Positions 15,119 through 24,452 are shown, counted from the stretch's first letter. The stretch is 64,000 nt of DNA from Desulfotruncus arcticus DSM 17038 (GCF_900113335.1 NZ_FOOX01000004.1:1-64000); one strand, 5' to 3'. Made by a program: numbers and translations. The notes: generated from the sequence alone by a model not told the origin.

Positions 15119-16621
15119 ATGAGAAAAACAGTAAAAACAAGTGTTGCTTTAGCTTTTATTGTGGCCTTGCTCATTTCTCTCGCCGGGTGCGGCTCGTCAA
15201 TCACAGCGGGAGGCTTTACGGGTGCGGCGGCAGGTTATCACGGAGATCTTGAGGTAACGACCGAAGTTGATCAAGACGGAAAAATTACCGGTATTACCGT
15301 GTGTGAGAACAACGAAACAGAAGATATCGGAAGTGTGGCCATAGAGAAAATTCCCCAACGCATTATTGAGGCGCAGTCGTTGGATGTAGATGTTGTTTCC
15401 GGCGCCACACTCACAAGCAACGGCATCATCAATGCAGTTGCCGATTCATTGAGAACCGCCGGCGCAGATCCGGCAAAATACGGATATGTTTCTCCTCCCG
15501 AAGAAGAAGTGGTAGCCACTGCCATAAACAAGGATGCCATGCCGGTAAAACAGGAAATTACAGATTCTGTAACGATAACAGATGCAAAAGGCAGGAAAGT
15601 AACCATTGACTTGCCGATTTCGTCCTATGCAATAAGCACCATGGATGTTGTTGACTACATTATACCCCTTAAAGGCAAGGATGCCTTTAACATGCTGGTG
15701 GCTTCCGGACAGGATGGTGGCGGGGGCATCCAAAAATATGGGAAGCTGTACACACCCGCCGTGGGTAATTACCTGGAGCACCTGGGACAGATATCCGACC
15801 ATAACGCTCCCTTTGACCTGGAAATGATTCTGGCTATGGATCCCGATGTTCTCATCGTTAACTCCGCCATGTCCGCCCATAATTATGCGCTGGAAATAGA
15901 AGATCAGTTGACCAGGGTAGGAATCCCCATTGTTTTGATCAATGTTCCCGGCAAAAATTTGGATAAGTCTGTTCAGCAGACCATGAAACTGCTTGGTCAG
16001 ATATTCCAGGAGGAAGAGAAGGCTGCCGCAGTGTCGGCTTTCATTGATGAGCAGTATGGATTGATCGCTTCAAAGAAGCTTGCCAAGCGTGAGGATAAGC
16101 CAGCGGTATACTATGAAAAGTCGGGATATTCCGAAATCTATGGATCTACCGCAACCAGTGTCACGGGCTGGGGTTTGCCCATCAGCATTGCTGGCGGTGA
16201 AAACATTGCCGACGCGCTTCTTTTAGATACTGCAGCCTCAGGCGGAGGCGGCAATACTCTTGATCCTGAGTATGTAATCAAAGCCGATCCGGATTATATT
16301 ATTCTCAGCGGCGTCAACGACGGATGGCTAGATTCTGTCAAAGAAACAAAAAAATGCGAATTTGATATCTTCAACAGAATTGGCTGGCGTGACTTGGCGG
16401 CTGTTAAAAATGGCCATTTATACGAATTTGCCCATGCAACGAGCCGATCTATCTACGCTTTCTATCCCTGCTTGAAAATGGCCAAGATATTCTATCCGGA
16501 AGAATTTAAAGAGGTTGATCCGGAAGCGGTTCTCGATGAGTTCTTTGAGCGGTTTATGCTTCTTGACAGTGACATCTCCACCTGGTTTATAAGTCCTGAA
16601 GATGTACAGGCAAGTAAATAA
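15119..16621 (+). CDS. ABC importer binding lipoprotein with N-terminal FMN-binding domain
   Basis: 500 residues from the ATG at 15119 (GGAG upstream); a longer frame lacks a signal. Residues 1-24 form a lipoprotein signal with lipobox LAGC (Cys24). Residues about 35-118 match the FMN-binding domain (GYHGDLEVTTEVDQDGKI, NETEDIG, then DVVSGATLTS), with Thr97 as the predicted site of covalent FMN attachment by ApbE. The rest (about 145-490) is a helical-backbone metal/corrinoid-type periplasmic binding domain. The riboswitch upstream points to corrinoid uptake. The ApbE encoded three genes downstream would supply the flavin. This domain pairing suggests redox chemistry during uptake, for example cobalt reduction, though heme or siderophore uptake cannot be excluded. 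Confidence 0.88.
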   Translation: MRKTVKTSVALAFIVALLISLAGCGSSITAGGFTGAAAGYHGDLEVTTEVDQDGKITGITVCENNETEDIGSVAIEKIPQRIIEAQSLDVDVVSGATLTSNGIINAVADSLRTAGADPAKYGYVSPPEEEVVATAINKDAMPVKQEITDSVTITDAKGRKVTIDLPISSYAISTMDVVDYIIPLKGKDAFNMLVASGQDGGGGIQKYGKLYTPAVGNYLEHLGQISDHNAPFDLEMILAMDPDVLIVNSAMSAHNYALEIEDQLTRVGIPIVLINVPGKNLDKSVQQTMKLLGQIFQEEEKAAAVSAFIDEQYGLIASKKLAKREDKPAVYYEKSGYSEIYGSTATSVTGWGLPISIAGGENIADALLLDTAASGGGGNTLDPEYVIKADPDYIILSGVNDGWLDSVKETKKCEFDIFNRIGWRDLAAVKNGHLYEFAHATSRSIYAFYPCLKMAKIFYPEEFKEVDPEAVLDEFFERFMLLDSDISTWFISPEDVQASK

Positions 16622-16756
16622 TACGGCGCAAGGGCCGAGGAAAAGCAGCACCGAAGGCGCCGGGTCCGGGGGGGATGCCGGTCCGCCTGTTCCTGACTTC
16701 CGGAGCCCTTTGGCCATACTTTACCGAAAAAATATACAGCGGAGTAATATAAAATA

Positions 16757-17818
16757 ATGGAATATCAAATAAGGCATAAAGATAGTGCCAACCGAAAGCT
16801 GTATAACAGCCTGGTAAAGAAAAGAATTGTATTGATCGTAGTCATGTTGATTGGATTGGCTTTCTTGGCAATCCTGAATATTTCCATCGGTTCGTCTTCC
16901 ATAGCCATCCAGGAAATATTGAGCGTGCTGTTTGCGGGTGGAGGGGACGGACATAATCCAATGATCATCAAGGAGATCCGCTTGCCCATGGCTCTTATGG
17001 CAATGGTTATCGGGGGGGCCCTAGGTATTGGCGGCTGTGGAATTCAAACAATACTGCGCAACCCCATAGCGAGTCCCTTTACACTGGGCATATCTGCCGC
17101 AGCCTCCTTTGGGGCAGCCATGGGACTGATATTGAACGCCAACCTGTTTCATGTTTCAGATACGCTGGCAGTGACGGTGAATGCCTTTGCCTTTTCGCTT
17201 CTGGTGGCCGTGGGGATATACACATTCTCACGTCAGAGAAATATCAGCAAAACTGCCATCATTTTATTTGGCATAGCACTTAATTTTCTTTTTAACGCCC
17301 TCACTATGATTTTGCAGTACATTGCTGATGAAGATGAGCTCCAAAGTTTGATTTTCTGGACCTTTGGCAGCCTGCTGAAAACCACCTGGAATAAGTTTTT
17401 TATTGTATTTGCTGTGCTTGTGGTGTGTTATCTGCTTTTGTTTAAAGATGCGTGGAAACTGACCGCCATGACCCTTGATGATACGAAGGCGAAAAGTTTG
17501 GGTGTAGATACTGCCAAAGTGCGAAGAAAGGTTATTTTTGTGACTTCCCTGCTTTCCACCGTAGCTGTTTGTTTTGTGGGAACCATAGGGTTTGTGGGTC
17601 TTATTGCTCCTCATATCGCCCGTCAGCTGGTGGGTGAAGACCAACGGTTTTTTATGCCGCTTTCAGCATTAATAGGTGCTTTTATCATGTCCTTTGCCTT
17701 TGTTGTAAGCAAGGTTATTATAAAAGGAGTCATACTGCCCATAGGATTGATAACGGCCGTAATCGGAATTCCGTTTTTTGTCGCCATCATATTTACGAAA
17801 ATGAGGACTATGCAATGA
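16757..17818 (+). CDS. ABC importer permease, BtuC/FecCD family
   Basis: 353 residues with about ten membrane segments. Family motifs include IRLPMALMAMVIGGALGIGGCG, QTILRNPIASPFTLGIS, and the cytoplasmic coupling region GTIGFVGLIAPHIARQLVGED, which contacts the ATPase. BtuC/FecCD permeases import cobalamin, heme or ferric siderophores. The gene follows the binding protein by 135 bases and overlaps the ATPase by 4 bases (ATGA), so permease and ATPase are translationally coupled. Control by the cobalamin riboswitch makes corrinoid the likeliest substrate. Confidence 0.92.
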   Translation: MEYQIRHKDSANRKLYNSLVKKRIVLIVVMLIGLAFLAILNISIGSSSIAIQEILSVLFAGGGDGHNPMIIKEIRLPMALMAMVIGGALGIGGCGIQTILRNPIASPFTLGISAAASFGAAMGLILNANLFHVSDTLAVTVNAFAFSLLVAVGIYTFSRQRNISKTAIILFGIALNFLFNALTMILQYIADEDELQSLIFWTFGSLLKTTWNKFFIVFAVLVVCYLLLFKDAWKLTAMTLDDTKAKSLGVDTAKVRRKVIFVTSLLSTVAVCFVGTIGFVGLIAPHIARQLVGEDQRFFMPLSALIGAFIMSFAFVVSKVIIKGVILPIGLITAVIGIPFFVAIIFTKMRTMQ

Positions 17819-18600
17819 TTACAGTAAATAATCTGAGCTTTTCCTATAAAAAAAACAAAGGAGCACATAAAGTATTTGACGGCTTGAATCTTGCTTTCGC
17901 CAAAGGTTTCAATGCGATCCTCGGACCCAACGGCGCAGGAAAATCCACGCTGCTTAAATCCATTTTCGGATTGCTGCATTATGACGGAAACATATTATAC
18001 GGCCATGAAAGCATTACCGCCATGGATACCGAAGACAGGATAAAACTGATGTCCTATTTGCCGCAAATGGATGTGGATATATCCACCCTCACCGTTTTGG
18101 AAATGGTTATTTTGGGGAGATTGCCCGAGCTTGGCTATAAAATATCGGATGAAGATTTAAATATCGTTATGGATACACTGGAATCTTTGAATATCGCCGC
18201 TCTGGCCACCCGTAACTTTAGTGAATTAAGCGGAGGACAAAAAAAGCTTGTCTTTATTGCCCAAACCCTGGTGAGAAAACCGAAACTGATTCTGCTAGAT
18301 GAACCTGTGAATTCACTGGACTTACAAAAACAATTGGAACTGTGTCAACTTCTGCAGAAAATTGTGGACAAGCAAAACGTGGATATTATCGTTGTCCTGC
18401 ACGACATCAATCTTGCGGCAAGGTATGCCGGGCATATCGTCGTTATGGATGAAAATGGTTCCCTTTACAGCACGGGCAAGCCGGGTGAAGTCATTACTGC
18501 GCGTATGCTGAAAGAAGTTTACGGCGTAATAGCGAATGTAATTTATGATGAAAAAGGCACCCCCATGGTTTCACCCGTATGTTCAGTACGCAAAGTCTAG
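17815..18600 (+). CDS. ABC importer ATPase, BtuD/FecE family
   Basis: 261 residues with Walker A GPNGAGKST, Q-loop LPQMDVD, signature LSGGQ, Walker B LILLDEP and switch histidine VLHDINLAA. It energises the BtuC-like permease encoded just upstream. Length and motif order are family-typical. It is the third gene of the riboswitch-controlled operon; ApbE follows after about 100 bases and may be part of the same transcript. Confidence 0.94.
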   Translation: MITVNNLSFSYKKNKGAHKVFDGLNLAFAKGFNAILGPNGAGKSTLLKSIFGLLHYDGNILYGHESITAMDTEDRIKLMSYLPQMDVDISTLTVLEMVILGRLPELGYKISDEDLNIVMDTLESLNIAALATRNFSELSGGQKKLVFIAQTLVRKPKLILLDEPVNSLDLQKQLELCQLLQKIVDKQNVDIIVVLHDINLAARYAGHIVVMDENGSLYSTGKPGEVITARMLKEVYGVIANVIYDEKGTPMVSPVCSVRKV

Positions 18601-18701
18601 GGTTTTTCCTTATTCCGGCGGGTTCTTGCTCCCAACGGATAAAAGCCGCTAAATTGGAAACTGCAAAAATAACAGGCAGAGAGTAATAAGGAGAGTGCCC
18701 G

Positions 18702-19751
18702 TTGAAGAATAAAAGTATATTCTTGATGTTTATGGTGATATTTTTCAACTTCGGCTGGCTGGCCGGCTGCAGCGGCAACTCGGAAATACCTGTGGAAAAA
18801 CAGGGTTTTTATATGGGAACGGTTGTAACGGTAAAAGCCTATGGCCAAAAGGCACAAAGGGCAGCCGATGAGGGAATGAAGCGTATTAAGGACTTACAGG
18901 ATAAAATGACGAGCCATGCTCCGGACGGCGAAATCCATCAGTTGAACGCATCCGCCGGGAATGGCGCCTGGGTACCGTTGAGTTCCGATTCCATCTATGT
19001 TTTAAAGACCGCTCTGAAGTATGCTCAATTAAGTCAGGGTTCCTTTGATGTTACCATCGGGCCGCTGGTTCAGTCCTGGGGAAGTTTTACACAAAATCCG
19101 CAGATACCTTCCCCAACAGAGCTTGACCGGATTAATAAATTAATTAATTATCGGGATATGGAAATTAACGAAAAAGAAAAAACGGCCAGACTAAAAAAAA
19201 CAGGGCAAATGGTGGATTTGGGCGGAATCGCCAAAGGTTATGCCGGGGATGAAGTGATAAAAATCTTTAAGGCTTACGGGATTGAATCCGCCTTCGTTAA
19301 TTTGGGAGGCAATGTTGTTGTCTTAGGCGAAAAGCCTGACGGCAGTCCGTGGAATGTGGGCATCCAAAACCCCGGGGCGCAAGACGGGGGATGTATTGGT
19401 GTCTTGGAGATCAAGGACAAGGCTGTCGTAACTTCAGGGGACTATGAAAGGTATTTTGAAGAAGGTGGCGTTCGTTATCATCATATTTTAGATCCCCAAA
19501 CCGGGTATCCCTCCAAATCAGGTCTTATCTCCGTTACCATCGTAGCAGAGACATCCATCGACGCGGATGCGCTTTCCACGGCTGCTTTTGTCTTGGGTTT
19601 GGCTGAAGGTCTGGAATTGGTGCAAAGCCTGGAGGGAGTCGAGGCCATCTTTATCACCGGGGACAGACAGGTCCATATCACACCCGGGCTAAAGGACCGT
19701 TTTACCCTTACCGATCCCGGAGGAATATTTCAATACCATGAAAAAACATGA
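18702..19751 (+). CDS. apbE: FAD:protein FMN transferase (ApbE), lipoprotein
   Basis: 349 residues from a TTG with GGAGAG upstream. A lipoprotein signal ends in WLAGC (Cys23), placing the enzyme on the outer face of the membrane. Conserved ApbE segments are seen: FYMGTVVTVKAYG, GSFDVTIGPLVQSWG, VDLGGIAKGYAGD, NLGGNVVVLG, VVTSGDYERYF, YHHILDPQTGYPS and DADALSTAAFVLG, with the Mg-binding Asp and Thr of DALSTA. The enzyme transfers FMN from FAD to Thr/Ser in FMN-binding domains. The obvious acceptor here is the binding lipoprotein at 15119-16621 (Thr97). Confidence 0.95.
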   Translation: MKNKSIFLMFMVIFFNFGWLAGCSGNSEIPVEKQGFYMGTVVTVKAYGQKAQRAADEGMKRIKDLQDKMTSHAPDGEIHQLNASAGNGAWVPLSSDSIYVLKTALKYAQLSQGSFDVTIGPLVQSWGSFTQNPQIPSPTELDRINKLINYRDMEINEKEKTARLKKTGQMVDLGGIAKGYAGDEVIKIFKAYGIESAFVNLGGNVVVLGEKPDGSPWNVGIQNPGAQDGGCIGVLEIKDKAVVTSGDYERYFEEGGVRYHHILDPQTGYPSKSGLISVTIVAETSIDADALSTAAFVLGLAEGLELVQSLEGVEAIFITGDRQVHITPGLKDRFTLTDPGGIFQYHEKT

Positions 19752-20088
19752 CGGTATCCTTGTTGGCATCATTATCTTCATGGTGCTCACCGGTTTTGGC
19801 AGTTTAAAGTTTTATCAGTCACAAAATGAAAACGAACCCCGGTTTGCCGTAATCATGCAAGATAACGTGCTGGTGGAGCGCATTGACTTAAATGCTGTAG
19901 AGGAACCGCGGGAAATTATCCTTCCCGGGCCGTACCACGAAATCGTTCAGGTGGAAAAAGGCCGGATCAGATTTAAAGAAGCAGACTGTCCCGACCAGAT
20001 TTGTGTCCGCACTGGGTGGCTGCAAAACCCCGGGGAAATGGCTGTCTGTCTGCCCAATAAGGCCATCGTCCGTATTACCGGAGACTAA
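19738..20088 (+). CDS. NusG domain II (NusG_II) membrane-anchored protein
   Basis: 116 residues: one N-terminal membrane helix (residues about 7-24) and a small extracellular beta domain with the family's hallmark Cys-containing KEADCPDQICVRTGWL segment and CLPNKAIVRI. Such proteins are frequently encoded next to ApbE, FMN-binding and Gx-transporter genes in Bacillota and are thought to belong to flavin-based extracellular redox modules; the function is not established. The gene overlaps the ApbE end by 14 bases and converges with an ECF ATPase gene, sharing stop-codon bases. Confidence 0.88.
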   Translation: MKKHDGILVGIIIFMVLTGFGSLKFYQSQNENEPRFAVIMQDNVLVERIDLNAVEEPREIILPGPYHEIVQVEKGRIRFKEADCPDQICVRTGWLQNPGEMAVCLPNKAIVRITGD

Positions 20089-20978
20089 GCGTCGTCTTTA
20101 CCGGAGCCAAATATTGGCCGTGCTTTGGTTTTTTTAAGCAAGCTCAGTATTTCTTTGCTTGCTTCCTGCATGCTGCGGACATTCGTTTTCAGATCAAATC
20201 CCCTGGCCGATAAGGCCAGCAGAACTTGTAAAAACTCCGGCAACTCAAAATGGTAGCGTGCAAGGATTTCCGTCCTGGTCAGCAGGTCCTTGACGTCTCC
20301 GAAAAAGGCCAGGAAGCCTTTGTCCAGAATGGCGATCTTATCTGTTATAGTCATGATTTCTTTGAGGCTATGAGAAATGATGATCGTTGTTTCGTTTTTT
20401 TGCCGTCGTTTTTTTATGATATCAAGAATGAACCTTCGTCCGGCTAAATCCAAGCTGGCCATTGGTTCATCCAGTATGAGCAGTTCAGGCCGAATGGCCA
20501 GCATTCCGGCTATAGCCACCTTTCTCCGCAGTCCGCCACTCAGGGATGCCGGCGTTAGCGGAGCGGTTTTTTCCCGGGTTAGACCAACTTGCTGCAGGGC
20601 TTCGGCAACCCTTGCTTTGATTTCCCTTTCCGGCAGGCCCAGGTTTCTCGGACCATAGGCTATCTCATCATAAACGGAAATTTGAAAGATCTGTTGTTCG
20701 GGATATTGAAAAACCAAGCCCGCTTTTTTCCAAAGATCTTTGCTTATTTTAGGATCGGCAGTATTCAGCCCGCACACAAGCATGGAACCGCCGGTTGGCC
20801 GGAGCAGTCCGTTGAAATGCTGAGCGAGCGTTGATTTGCCGGAACCATTGGGCCCGAATATACCCAGGACTTTTCCCCGGTCCAGGGAAAAATTAATGTC
20901 CTTGAGTGCTTGATGCTCATAAACCGAGCCCGGTAAATAGGTATGTGAAAGCTGTTCAGCTTCTATAATTTTAGGCAT
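20085..20978 (-). CDS. ECF transporter ATPase (EcfA/CbiO-type)
   Basis: 297 residues with Walker A GPNGSGKST, Q-loop VFQYPEQQIF (typical of ECF ATPases), signature SLSGGLRRKV, Walker B LLILDEP and H-loop IISHS. The pair with the next ATPase and the transmembrane EcfT forms an energy-coupling-factor core for vitamin or metal uptake. The signature (LSGGLRRK rather than LSGGQ) marks the EcfA2-like subunit. Its start overlaps the other ATPase by 16 bases. Confidence 0.93.
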   Translation of the reverse strand: MPKIIEAEQLSHTYLPGSVYEHQALKDINFSLDRGKVLGIFGPNGSGKSTLAQHFNGLLRPTGGSMLVCGLNTADPKISKDLWKKAGLVFQYPEQQIFQISVYDEIAYGPRNLGLPEREIKARVAEALQQVGLTREKTAPLTPASLSGGLRRKVAIAGMLAIRPELLILDEPMASLDLAGRRFILDIIKKRRQKNETTIIISHSLKEIMTITDKIAILDKGFLAFFGDVKDLLTRTEILARYHFELPEFLQVLLALSARGFDLKTNVRSMQEASKEILSLLKKTKARPIFGSGKDDA

Positions 20979-21799
20979 AGGTCATCCACCAGCTCTGAAA
21001 TGGATTGAATGTTTCCGGAAACAGCGTACCCGTTTAATCTCAATTGATTAATTAATTCGTAAATAGGGGGAATATCCAAACCCAGGGCGGCCAATCCGGC
21101 ATCAGCATATACTTCCCGGGGAGATCCCTGCATATGGATTGACCCGCGGTCCATCACAATGAGTCTGTCCGCATGGATTAAATCTTCAGGGTTATGACTG
21201 ATCAAGATGACGGTCATGTCTTCCTGCTTGTTTAAGATATTGAGCTGTTCCAAAAGTTCTCTCCGGCTTGAAGGATCCAGCATGGAGGCCGGTTCATCAA
21301 GAACAAGGTATTCGGGCAGCATCGCCAGGACGGAAGCCAGCGCCACCCTTTGTTTTTGTCCGCCGGAAAGCAGATGCGGCGCATGATACCTTTTGTCTTT
21401 AAGACCGCAGACCTTAAGGGCCCATTGGATCCGGCGTTTAATTTCCTCAAGGGGAAGTCCCAGGTTTTCAGGACCGAAAGCAATTTCTTCCTCAACAACA
21501 GGAGCGATTAATTGATTGTCCGGGGTTTGAAAGACCATGCCCACAAGCCGGCGAATTTCAGTCAAATTTTTCGTTATTGCCGTATCCATTCCATTGACAT
21601 ATACTTTTCCGGCCGTAGGTTTGAGCAGGCCGTTAAACAGTTTGGCCAGGGTGGATTTTCCCGAGCCGTTCATACCCAGTAAACCGATATATTCTCCCTT
21701 TCTGATGGACAGAGTAATGTCTTTCAGCGCCGTTTTTTTCTCGGGCCGGGCGTTATACTGTTTTGTGACATGAACCAGTTCAATACCTTCGCCTGTCAT
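20963..21799 (-). CDS. ECF transporter ATPase (EcfA1-type)
   Basis: 278 residues with Walker A GMNGSGKST, Q-loop VFQTPDNQLIAP, LLSGGQKQRVALA signature, Walker B YLVLDEPASMLDP and ILISHNPED. It lies between EcfT and the second ATPase in a minus-strand operon. With two distinct ATPases and one EcfT, the module is a complete ECF core that needs an S-component to define its substrate; none is in the operon itself. Confidence 0.93.
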   Translation of the reverse strand: MTGEGIELVHVTKQYNARPEKKTALKDITLSIRKGEYIGLLGMNGSGKSTLAKLFNGLLKPTAGKVYVNGMDTAITKNLTEIRRLVGMVFQTPDNQLIAPVVEEEIAFGPENLGLPLEEIKRRIQWALKVCGLKDKRYHAPHLLSGGQKQRVALASVLAMLPEYLVLDEPASMLDPSSRRELLEQLNILNKQEDMTVILISHNPEDLIHADRLIVMDRGSIHMQGSPREVYADAGLAALGLDIPPIYELINQLRLNGYAVSGNIQSISELVDDLCLKL

Positions 21800-21811
21800 T
21801 CTTGCAACCCC

Positions 21812-22612
21812 TTACTCCATGAGAATCGTCATGATGATACCGGCAAATGAGAGCATAACCATCAGGAACAGCACCAGGATATCCAGGCCCGTCATTTTTA
21901 GACTGTTTAGCCGCAATTTATTGGGATGTCCCGTAAAACACCTGCTTTCCATTGCTTCACCCAGGTCTGCTGCTCTGGCCAGTGAAGCTTCAAACAGCGG
22001 GATTAGAATTGCGGTATAGGCTTTGATCCGGATCCCGATTTGGGGGGAGTCAAAGGGGGCTCCCCGGGATTTTTGGGCATTTTTTATGGTTGCCGCCTCT
22101 TCAAACAGAATAGGCAGAAAACGAAAAGAGATACTGAGAATGGTGGTAAGATTATAAATTGGGATTTTTAATTTGCTTAAAGGTCGTAAAAGGAATTCTA
22201 TTCCGGCCGCCAGCTTGAGCGGGGAGGTCGTCATGAGTAAAACCATGGAGCCCAAAAACAATATAAGCAGCCGGGAGATATTGACTGCCCCTAAGATCAG
22301 GCCTTCTCTGGTCATACTTAATTTCCCCACCAGGAAAACCGCCTGGCCCGGCGTGAGAAACGCCTGGAAGAGGAAAGTAAAAAGAAGCAGGTATCTTAAT
22401 TTCAGCAAACTGCTCACAATAAATCTTAAATTCAAACCGGCGCAAAGAATGGCGCCTGTCATTAATAGTAGATAAAAAAGCAAGTAATACCAGGTGTAGC
22501 TTAGGAAAACAGAAATAATAACCAATAAGCAGCACAATATTTTTGTTCGGGGGTCCAATGCATGAATAAAAGAACTCCCATATACAAATTGCCCCAGCTT
22601 CATTCCGGTCAT
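21812..22612 (-). CDS. ECF transporter T-component (EcfT/CbiQ-type)
   Basis: About 266 residues from the ATG at 22610-22612, which has AAAGGAG upstream; an upstream open frame of 44 codons is rejected because it overlaps the divergent gene and lacks family similarity. Five to six membrane helices and the two coupling motifs of EcfT proteins are seen: KNAQKSRGAPFDSP and DLGEAMESRCFTGHP (ARG-like). It begins the ECF operon and is divergent, with 79 bases between starts, from the Gx-transporter-like gene, which may be its substrate-binding partner. Confidence 0.9.
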   Translation of the reverse strand: MTGMKLGQFVYGSSFIHALDPRTKILCCLLVIISVFLSYTWYYLLFYLLLMTGAILCAGLNLRFIVSSLLKLRYLLLFTFLFQAFLTPGQAVFLVGKLSMTREGLILGAVNISRLLILFLGSMVLLMTTSPLKLAAGIEFLLRPLSKLKIPIYNLTTILSISFRFLPILFEEAATIKNAQKSRGAPFDSPQIGIRIKAYTAILIPLFEASLARAADLGEAMESRCFTGHPNKLRLNSLKMTGLDILVLFLMVMLSFAGIIMTILME

Positions 22613-22691
22613 CAAAAATTCTCCTTTGTCCATTTCTGTCCGATCAGTCCGATATGAATTTTGTGCAAGCGGGAAAGGAGAGCCAGGGTCA

Positions 22692-23237
22692 ATGGAATTT
22701 ACAGAAAACATGACATCGACAAAGAAACTGGCCGTTATCGCCATACTGGTAGCGCAAGCGTCTGTTCTTCATTTTCTGGAGAGTTTGTTGCCCAACCCGC
22801 TGCCCATACCCGGAGTCAAGCTGGGTTTGGCCAATATTATTACCTTGCTGGCTCTGATTGTCTTCGATTTTAAGACTGCCTTACAAATCACCGTCCTGCG
22901 GGCAATTCTCGGCTCTCTGCTCAGTGGAACCTTATTCGGCATGGGTTTTTTTATGAGTTTTTCAGGAGCTGTAACCGCTGCTCTCATGATGGGGCTCTTG
23001 CTGCGTTTCTTTAAAGGTTTAGGCATGGTTGGAATCAGCATTGCCGGAGCTGCAGCCCATAATCTGGGTCAGTTGGTTATGGCAGCCTTGATTCTCCGAT
23101 TTGCCGGGATTTTTTTCTACCTGCCCTTTATGCTGCTGTTTTCTGTGCCAACCGGATTCCTGATTGGTCTGTTAACGAAGGAGTTGGTCGGATATATCAA
23201 AGCAACAAACCGATTTAACAGCATACTTAATGACTAA
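22692..23237 (+). CDS. Gx transporter family membrane protein (heptaprenyl synthase component I-like)
   Basis: About 181 residues from the ATG at 22692 (AAAGGAGAG upstream). Five to six membrane helices, with the family segments FLESLLPNPLPIPGVKLGLANI, LRAILGSLLSGTLFG and GAAAHNLGQLVMA. The family resembles ECF S-components and is often found with ApbE, NusG_II and FMN-binding genes; it has also been annotated as heptaprenyl diphosphate synthase component I, which is probably a misnomer. Divergent orientation next to a complete EcfT-A-A' core suggests it is the S-component. The substrate may be a flavin or quinone-related compound; this is inference. Confidence 0.82.
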   Translation: MEFTENMTSTKKLAVIAILVAQASVLHFLESLLPNPLPIPGVKLGLANIITLLALIVFDFKTALQITVLRAILGSLLSGTLFGMGFFMSFSGAVTAALMMGLLLRFFKGLGMVGISIAGAAAHNLGQLVMAALILRFAGIFFYLPFMLLFSVPTGFLIGLLTKELVGYIKATNRFNSILND

Positions 23238-23318
23238 TATATACCACATACCTTTTACTTTCAATCATTCCTTTATAGGAAGCAGAAAGCTCCGGTCGTC
23301 TGCCCAAGGCTTTTTCGT

Positions 23319-24452
23319 TTATTCCTGACGACCATTTGAGGTTATTATCCCAGTTGTTTGGATACAAGAAATCGGTCTTCCTTTGTAAATTTCATTAACG
23401 CATTTATTACAAGAAATACACCTTGCTTTTTTTTGTTCATTAGTTTTCCAATCGTTAATTAGGCCTGGTTCACATATCAAGGGACGGCATAGTGATATGA
23501 AATCGGCCTCTTTGTTTATAATAATCTCTTTCATAAGAGACAAAGATCTTAAACCACCAACCATCATGATTGGAATATCTGTTTGGCTTTTTATCTCCCG
23601 GCACCAATTACGATAGTATGCCTCTTTATTAAGGCTATTGATATGGGCTTTGTATTCAGTGCCTTCATATCGTTCACCTCTTAAACCCTGGCTGATTTCC
23701 AGAGAGTCAAAACCTAATTTAGCAAGGAATTTGGCGACCTGTATTCCTTCATCGAACTCAAGTCCACCGGAAAAACCATCTTGTACTCCAATTTTTATGA
23801 ATACAGGATAATCCTCTCCAACTTTTTTCCTGATGTCCTTGTATATTTCGCTATAAATACGAAGACGGTTTTCAAGATTCCCGCCCCATTGATCCTGCCT
23901 GCAGTTTGTATAAGGTGAAAGAAACTGACTTAAGAGGTAGGCATGGGCACCGTGAACCTGGACGGCATCAAACCCGGCTTCTCTTGCTCTACGTGCTCCA
24001 TCGCCAAAAGCCGCAATAATCTCCTGGATTTCGTTATCTGTTATCGCCCGGTATTCACCCTTATAATATGGATCGTTTTCAATAATTGAGGGAGCTAAAG
24101 GAAGTTTGCCTTTTGTTCTTAAATATTTGGCTTCTCTTCCACCATGAAAAATTTGCAAAGCAATTTTAGCACCCCGGTCATGAACTGCTTCTGTTAATTT
24201 TATATAACCGGAAATAAACTCGTCCCCTGCGATAGAGTTCTGAAACGGTGATATCTGACCGGTATGATGAACGTAAGCTATGCCTGCTATGATTAAACCC
24301 ACGCCGCCATCAGCAAGATTTGAAAAAAGCTTCATTTGTCCGGCAGAAACACGACCGTTACTATCTGCAAAACCGTCATAAGTAGCTGACCTAACAAATC
24401 GATTTCTTATCGCCATATTCTTTATGCTAACAGGTGCAAATAAAGTATTCAT
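23319..24452 (-). CDS. NADH:flavin oxidoreductase (Old Yellow Enzyme family)
   Basis: 377 residues forming a TIM-barrel FMN protein: LFAPVSIKNMAIRNRFVRSAT at the N-terminus, LQIFHGGREA, the GFDAVQVHGAHAYLLSQFLSPYTN catalytic segment with paired His-Gly-Ala-His and Tyr, and FISLCRPLICEPGL near the phosphate site. The C-terminus has CISCNKCVNEIY, a cysteine pattern seen in 2,4-dienoyl-CoA reductase-type enzymes that bind an iron-sulfur cluster, but the extra flavin/NAD domain is absent. It probably reduces alpha,beta-unsaturated carbonyls. AGGAGG precedes the ATG. It is monocistronic. Confidence 0.92.
   Translation of the reverse strand: MNTLFAPVSIKNMAIRNRFVRSATYDGFADSNGRVSAGQMKLFSNLADGGVGLIIAGIAYVHHTGQISPFQNSIAGDEFISGYIKLTEAVHDRGAKIALQIFHGGREAKYLRTKGKLPLAPSIIENDPYYKGEYRAITDNEIQEIIAAFGDGARRAREAGFDAVQVHGAHAYLLSQFLSPYTNCRQDQWGGNLENRLRIYSEIYKDIRKKVGEDYPVFIKIGVQDGFSGGLEFDEGIQVAKFLAKLGFDSLEISQGLRGERYEGTEYKAHINSLNKEAYYRNWCREIKSQTDIPIMMVGGLRSLSLMKEIIINKEADFISLCRPLICEPGLINDWKTNEQKKARCISCNKCVNEIYKGRPISCIQTTGIITSNGRQE

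Noticed and set aside
22613..22744. N-terminal extension of the EcfT gene
   Set aside because: It overlaps the divergent Gx gene, lacks a ribosome site and family similarity; the ATG at 22612 has both.
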